NCBI GenBank assembly: GCA_023663135.1
Contig: JAMPIE010000004.1
Location: forward strand, 72,978-128,285
DNA: 55,308 nucleotides
DNA from: Alloprevotella sp.
Lineage (GTDB): Bacteria > Bacteroidota > Bacteroidia > Bacteroidales > Muribaculaceae
Direction of reading: 5' to 3'
Shown here: in pieces, positions 51,520 to 55,308 of the stretch
Layout: every line of letters starts with the position of its first letter
Position numbering within the stretch: position 1 is the stretch's first letter
Notes under the pieces: generated by a model
The model's database searches: none
Seen by the model: the letters and a program-made list of their open reading frames with translations, nothing else
What the model was told of the DNA's origin: nothing
Made by a program: the position numbers and the translations under genes

Positions 51520-53142
51520 ATGGCCGACTGGAACGCACCCCAAGCCCCCTTTGACATCCCCGACATCCCCGTCTGGATTCCGCGGAGGCTCAAGCCCTGG
51601 CTCTTCATCTTCTTCCTGCTGATTATCCAGTTCTCGGGCGGCCTATATTTGGCGGCGGCAACCGATATGGTGGGCACAACCGCCTTGATGCAAGAAGACA
51701 TCCTCATGGCGGGATATGCGTCGCTTATCGGGATGTCGATTAACTTCTGCGTGATGTTTCGCCTGAAGTTTCGCTTCTCCAACAGGCTGAGCCTCACCGT
51801 CTGCGGCCTCATACTGATGGCCTCCACCCTGATATGCGCCGCGACGACGAGTGTGCCTCTGCTCGTGGCCGTCAGCTTCTTGGCAGGATGGGCGAGGATG
51901 TGGGCCACCTTTGCCTGCAACTCCACCATCCAGCTCTGGATAACCCCCAGGCGCGACATGGCCATCTTCTTCTGTTATGTCTATCTCATCGTCGACGGGG
52001 TGATCCAGCTCAGCGGCATCGCCTCCATCTATCTGGCTTTCTTCTCACAGTGGGAGTATATGCACTGGCTCATGGCCGGGCTTTTGGCGATAATGGTGCT
52101 CATGGCGCTGGCCATTGTCAAGCCGGTGAGAGGCCCTATGCGCATCCCTCTGCTCGGCATCGACTGGATTGGCTCGCTGCTGTGGGCGGCGGTGATGCTC
52201 TGCTTCACCTTTGTCTGTGTCTACGGCGACTACTTCGACTGGTGGGAGGCTCCGGAGATTGTGTGGGCCGTCATCCTCTGCCTGGCCTGCCTGGCCATCA
52301 ACCTCTGGAGGGCCACCTTCCTGCGCCATCCCTACATTTCGCTGACGGTGTTGAGAAACCGCAACGTGGTTCGCGCCACCGGGGTCTACCTCGTCTTCTT
52401 CACCCTCATGGCCACGGAGCATGTGTTTGAACACAGCTATGCCGCCGCCGTCCTTGGCTTTGACGAGACCAACCTCATCGACCTCAACTGGTATGTCTTG
52501 GCCGGCTGTGTGGCCGGCTGCGGCTTCACTTTCCTGACCTTTGCGCTCCATCGGTGGCGTTACAAGACCATGACCGCCATAGCCTTTGCCTTGGCTGTCA
52601 TCTACTTGGCTTATTTCTATTTTACCCTCGACTATGGAGTGGAAAAGGAGGCGCTCTTCATCCCCCTCTTTGCCCGAGGGATGGCCTCGGTGATAATCTC
52701 GATAGTGTTCCTCACTTCGATGACGCCCGGAGAGAGCCGCCTCCACTTTTTCATCTTTCCCCAGGCACTGACCGTCAACGGCTTCACCGGGGCCGTGATG
52801 GGAGCCACGCTTGGCCCGGCTCTCATCGGAGAGTGGCTGCAATCCACCGTTGCCAAGAACGCGGCCCTGCTCTCCACGGCCATCACCGCCCCCTCCCCGG
52901 CCTCCCATATGCCCGTAGGCGCACTCTACGGCATGGTACAGCTCCCGGCCCTGGTGATGTCGATGAAGGAAATCTATGGGTGGCTGCTCATCACGGCCCT
53001 GCTGTCGCTCACCGTCATCCTCGTCTCCTACGGTCCCCTGCGCCCCTCTGCCATCTTCCCTAAGTGGAAGACCTTCAGGCGCGGACTGCGCCGCCTCGTG
53101 CGTCGGCAAGAGCTCGCCGAGCCGGAAGCCTCGACGGCCTGA
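51520..53142 (+). CDS. EmrB-like MFS drug exporter (DHA2 type)
   Basis: 540 residues with about 14 hydrophobic segments and long loops, the size and shape of DHA2/EmrB pumps. The N-terminus is cytoplasmic (RRLKPWLFIFFLLIIQFSGG begins the first segment). Motif A is poorly conserved (RLKFRFSNRLSL), as in Bacteroidota members. With the two preceding genes it forms a complete EmrAB-TolC-like system; the substrate is unknown. A strong terminator follows. Confidence 0.9.
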   Translation: MADWNAPQAPFDIPDIPVWIPRRLKPWLFIFFLLIIQFSGGLYLAAATDMVGTTALMQEDILMAGYASLIGMSINFCVMFRLKFRFSNRLSLTVCGLILMASTLICAATTSVPLLVAVSFLAGWARMWATFACNSTIQLWITPRRDMAIFFCYVYLIVDGVIQLSGIASIYLAFFSQWEYMHWLMAGLLAIMVLMALAIVKPVRGPMRIPLLGIDWIGSLLWAAVMLCFTFVCVYGDYFDWWEAPEIVWAVILCLACLAINLWRATFLRHPYISLTVLRNRNVVRATGVYLVFFTLMATEHVFEHSYAAAVLGFDETNLIDLNWYVLAGCVAGCGFTFLTFALHRWRYKTMTAIAFALAVIYLAYFYFTLDYGVEKEALFIPLFARGMASVIISIVFLTSMTPGESRLHFFIFPQALTVNGFTGAVMGATLGPALIGEWLQSTVAKNAALLSTAITAPSPASHMPVGALYGMVQLPALVMSMKEIYGWLLITALLSLTVILVSYGPLRPSAIFPKWKTFRRGLRRLVRRQELAEPEASTA

Positions 53143-53158
53143 CCGCCGAAGGACAGAC

Positions 53159-53199
53159 CGTGAGGGTCCGCGCCGGGGATGTCGGCGCGGACCCTCACG
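53159..53199 (+). terminator. Terminator of efflux operon
   Basis: A perfect 16-bp stem (53159-53174 with 53184-53199, CGTGAGGGTCCGCGCC with its complement) and a 9-base loop. The tail TCATATCC is poor in T, so termination may be factor assisted. A short direct repeat, ATCCTAAAGAA twice, follows (about 53205-53226). Confidence 0.75.
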
Positions 53200-53468
53200 T
53201 CATATCCTAAAGAAATCCTAAAGAAATCCGCAGTATGTCGATAACTATCTTTTTCAAGACAACGAAAAATCCAATAAAAATTCGTAACTTTGCAATCTAA
53301 TATGCGCTTGCGCTGACAAAGACCTCATTGACTTTGTGTCACTTTGCTCCGGCAAAGAATCAATGTAAGTAACTACTTATATTCAACATATAAAGGAATC
53401 TCCGTGTAGTCGTAAAAAGGCTTGGTCGCCTGTCAGCACTACAAGGAAGCTTCTTTGTTTTATACTTA
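53200..53468. other. Gene-free leader of the restriction-modification locus
   Basis: The base composition shifts from GC-rich to AT-rich here. A -7 like TAACTTTG (53285-53292) is followed by about 170 bases with CATTGA/TCAATG (53326-53331 with 53360-53365) enclosing a 6-bp hairpin CTTTGC-TCCG-GCAAAG (53342-53357). Further on a GTAGT/ACTAC pairing and an AAGGAAGCTTCTT near-palindrome lie just before the endonuclease ATG. No gene is seen; the structures could control restriction gene expression. Confidence 0.5.
53285..53292 (+). promoter_or_regulatory. -7 element upstream of restriction endonuclease
   Basis: TAACTTTG in AT-rich context, about 175 bases before the endonuclease start. No good -33. 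Confidence 0.45.
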
Positions 53469-54929
53469 ATGGCTAATTCGGATTTCCATACCGATACATT
53501 TGACCATACCAATCCAATGTCTATTTTTAATTATAGCAGGCATTTGATTGGGAATTCACTGCACTCGTTACTCGGAGATTCTGTCATTGAGCAAAAACGT
53601 AAAGGGAAAGGCGGTCTTGGTCAAATGGTTGAAGAACTATTCTTCAACTATGATGTAAATTCCAATCGCGAAGCAGACTTCGCCGATGCCCATGTAGAGC
53701 TTAAATGCACACCTTTGCTCAAATCCAAGTCGGACAACTCGTACAGGATTAAGGAAAGGCTCGTTTGCACAATGATTGACTATTTTGAGATTATTGAAAC
53801 TCCCTTTGAGGATTCTCACTTGATTTTAAAATGCCAGTTGATGCTGCTTCTTTTCTATTTGCATGTCAGCGGAAATGCAATTTACGACTATGAATTTCTT
53901 TTCCGTATTCTATGGCAATTGCCTGAGAAGGATTTAATCCTTATTAAAAAGGATTACCAAACTATCGCTGATAAGGTTCGCAGAGGTGAGGCGCATCTGC
54001 TTTCAGAGGGAGATACAATTTACCTCGGAGCTTGCAGAAAGGGTCAAAAAGGTGATAGCCCCCAAGCACAACCAAACTCCAATATTAAGGCAAATAAGAG
54101 AGCGTTTAGCCTTAAGCCGGCTTATATGCGATATATTCTTAGCCACGTCGTTGACTCCGGTAAGGATTACTTCACCAATTATGCTGAATTCGAGAAACCT
54201 AAATTTGAACTCGTTTCAAGTGCTGAGTTGCAGAACGACACATTTGAAGATGTTATCCTCAAACGTTTTGCTCCTTATATCGGTAAGAACTATATCCAAA
54301 TTTGCGAAATGCTTGGTATCGAAGCCTGTCAAGCAAAAAATAAGTATGCAGACATTGCAGCATTGATAGCCTCAAATTCAGAGAGCAGGCGTCTAAGTGT
54401 GGCGGAAGAATTTATCAAATCCGGCATCATTATGAAGACTATAAGACTTCAAAACAATGGTATGCCTAAAGAATCAATGTCTTTTAAAAACATTGATTAC
54501 TGCGAAATATACGATAATGGAGATTGGGTAGGGTCAGAAACTTATGAGGTTTTCACCAACCGGTTTATGTTTGTTGTTTTCAGACCCGCCACTGGAGAAC
54601 AAATAACAATTTATAATAACAGGACTAAGCAGAACGTAACCGAACAATCTTATATCCTTGATTCCGTTTTCTTTTGGACTATGCCTCAAGAAGACTTAGA
54701 GTTGGCTAAGGATTATTGGGAAAATATCCGACAGGCTGTTTTATCCAACCATATTGCACCCAAGTCATTTTGGAGCATCAGTGACCATCGCAAATTCCAT
54801 GTGCGCCCTAAAGCTCGTGTAAAAAGCGACAAGGCCATTAATCCTAATGGTGGATATTGTGACAAGTACTGCTATTGGTTCAACGCTGATTACGTTAAAC
54901 AAATTATTGATAACGCCAACACAAAATGA
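53469..54929 (+). CDS. Sau3AI-family type II restriction endonuclease
   Basis: 486 residues, close to Sau3AI (489). The N-terminal MutH/Sau3AI nuclease domain has Glu55/56 in GQMVEELFF and the catalytic Asp70, Glu77 and Lys79 in READFADAHVELKCTP, followed by KERLVCTMIDYF. A second, degenerate MutH-like half (about 250-450) gives the pseudo-dimer typical of the family. Expected target is GATC, probably cut 5' of G. The start could also be the Met at residue 17. AT-rich compared with all upstream genes, suggesting horizontal acquisition. Its stop overlaps the methyltransferase start. Confidence 0.88.
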   Translation: MANSDFHTDTFDHTNPMSIFNYSRHLIGNSLHSLLGDSVIEQKRKGKGGLGQMVEELFFNYDVNSNREADFADAHVELKCTPLLKSKSDNSYRIKERLVCTMIDYFEIIETPFEDSHLILKCQLMLLLFYLHVSGNAIYDYEFLFRILWQLPEKDLILIKKDYQTIADKVRRGEAHLLSEGDTIYLGACRKGQKGDSPQAQPNSNIKANKRAFSLKPAYMRYILSHVVDSGKDYFTNYAEFEKPKFELVSSAELQNDTFEDVILKRFAPYIGKNYIQICEMLGIEACQAKNKYADIAALIASNSESRRLSVAEEFIKSGIIMKTIRLQNNGMPKESMSFKNIDYCEIYDNGDWVGSETYEVFTNRFMFVVFRPATGEQITIYNNRTKQNVTEQSYILDSVFFWTMPQEDLELAKDYWENIRQAVLSNHIAPKSFWSISDHRKFHVRPKARVKSDKAINPNGGYCDKYCYWFNADYVKQIIDNANTK

Positions 54930-55308
54930 GTTGCAATATAGAAATAGAAAATAATATATTATGTGAGCCGTTGGCGGCTTACAGTAAATCTTGCCATACA
55001 CCCTCTCTATTCCCGGATGAACCTGTTGAGACCTCAGACAATGATATTCGTGTAATGGAATTGTTTGCGGGAGTTGGAGGATTCAGAATTGGTCTTGAAA
55101 GAGCGTCCAAACGTTTCAAGACAGTTTGGAATAATCAATGGGAGCCGTCAACCAAACGACAGGATGCATCTATTATATATTGTAAAAATTTTGGATGTTC
55201 AGGACACTCAAATCATGATATCAGCACCGTGGATGTTGATGATATCCCGGATGCTGATATTTTAGTGGGAGGATTCCCTTGCCAAGATTATTCGGTAGCC
55301 ACTACACT
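54926..55308 (+). CDS. DNA (cytosine-5)-methyltransferase, 5' part (cut by window end)
   Basis: 127 codons are present before the window ends. After about 40 non-conserved residues, motif I is VMELFAGVGGFRIGLE (about 43-58) and motif IV is GGFPCQDYSVA with catalytic Cys119. It overlaps the endonuclease stop by 4 bases (ATGA), so it is its cognate protective enzyme, expected to methylate cytosine in GATC. The target-recognition domain lies outside the window. Confidence 0.92.
   Translation, partial: MSCNIEIENNILCEPLAAYSKSCHTPSLFPDEPVETSDNDIRVMELFAGVGGFRIGLERASKRFKTVWNNQWEPSTKRQDASIIYCKNFGCSGHSNHDISTVDVDDIPDADILVGGFPCQDYSVATT

Noticed and set aside
52045..53109. 354-codon minus-strand open frame in the MFS pump gene
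   Set aside because: The composition is highly charged and Gly/His-rich, the mirror of hydrophobic membrane codons on the other strand.
53315..53368. Readable frame DKDLIDFVSLCSGKESM before the restriction gene
   Set aside because: No start codon in frame after the preceding stop, and the bases are better explained by inverted repeats in the leader.
1..55308. CRISPR array, rRNA genes, transposase or integrase genes
   Set aside because: No regular direct repeats with spacers, no rRNA sequence and no recombinase motifs were seen; the only repeat family found is the MITE-like pair.

Overview
The window looks like a chromosomal segment of a gut Bacteroidales bacterium, most likely of the Muribaculaceae type. 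Evidence: repeated Bacteroidota promoters (TTTG, about 20 bases, TAnnTTTG), few Shine-Dalgarno sites, the gene order trpB-E-G-D-C-F-A, and lineage-typical proteins (NigD-like lipoprotein, DUF3127, DUF5106, ECF sigma factor followed by a membrane-anchored beta-barrel protein, secreted GH2 and GH29 glycosidases). Family or genus is inferred from style; no rRNA or marker comparison was possible.

Layout. 1-3.2 kb: tRNA-Phe, an SPFH/NfeD membrane pair and a secreted C1 peptidase. 3.2-5.7 kb: a secreted GH2 glycosidase. 5.9-12.6 kb: a complete tryptophan operon with its own leader peptide and attenuator. 12.5-25 kb: a long minus-strand block of housekeeping genes (RecD-like helicase, ribD, ispG, purE, a TPR protein, kdsA, rsmE, a nucleoside-type transporter, a bifunctional nuclease-domain protein, mnmA, doxX, a DUF5106 thioredoxin-like protein). 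25.1-28.5 kb: thrS-infC-rpmI-rplT. 28.5-35 kb, minus strand: a transglutaminase-like lipoprotein, cutC, a GH29 fucosidase, a DUF3127 protein and tsaD. 35.2-40.4 kb, plus strand: a cell-wall amidase, an MCE/MlaD protein and uvrA. 40.4-45.9 kb, minus strand: ruvA, sdaA, a PpiD-like foldase and metK. 46.3-48.9 kb: NigD-like lipoprotein, ECF sigma factor and a sigma-regulator-like barrel protein. 49.2-53.1 kb: a TolC/EmrA/EmrB-type efflux operon. From about 53.2 kb the sequence becomes clearly more AT-rich and holds a Sau3AI-family restriction endonuclease followed by a C5-cytosine methyltransferase cut off by the window end.

The most interesting signals are mostly non-coding. (1) The metK leader has a SAM-II-like element and, downstream, a perfect 10-bp inverted repeat that buries the metK AUG in a stem. 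(2) The trp leader encodes a 23-residue peptide with three Trp codons, followed by a terminator and a competing antiterminator. (3) Two copies of a roughly 150-165 bp MITE-like repeat with imperfect terminal inverted repeats lie 6 kb apart in opposite orientation; one supplies the last codons and stop of cutC. (4) The efflux operon has a long leader with a 35-codon ORF and mutually exclusive pairings. (5) The NigD/ECF/barrel locus has stacked promoters, two of them in a 21-bp tandem duplication ending at the start codon. (6) The DUF3127 protein ends in an SSB-like acidic tip.
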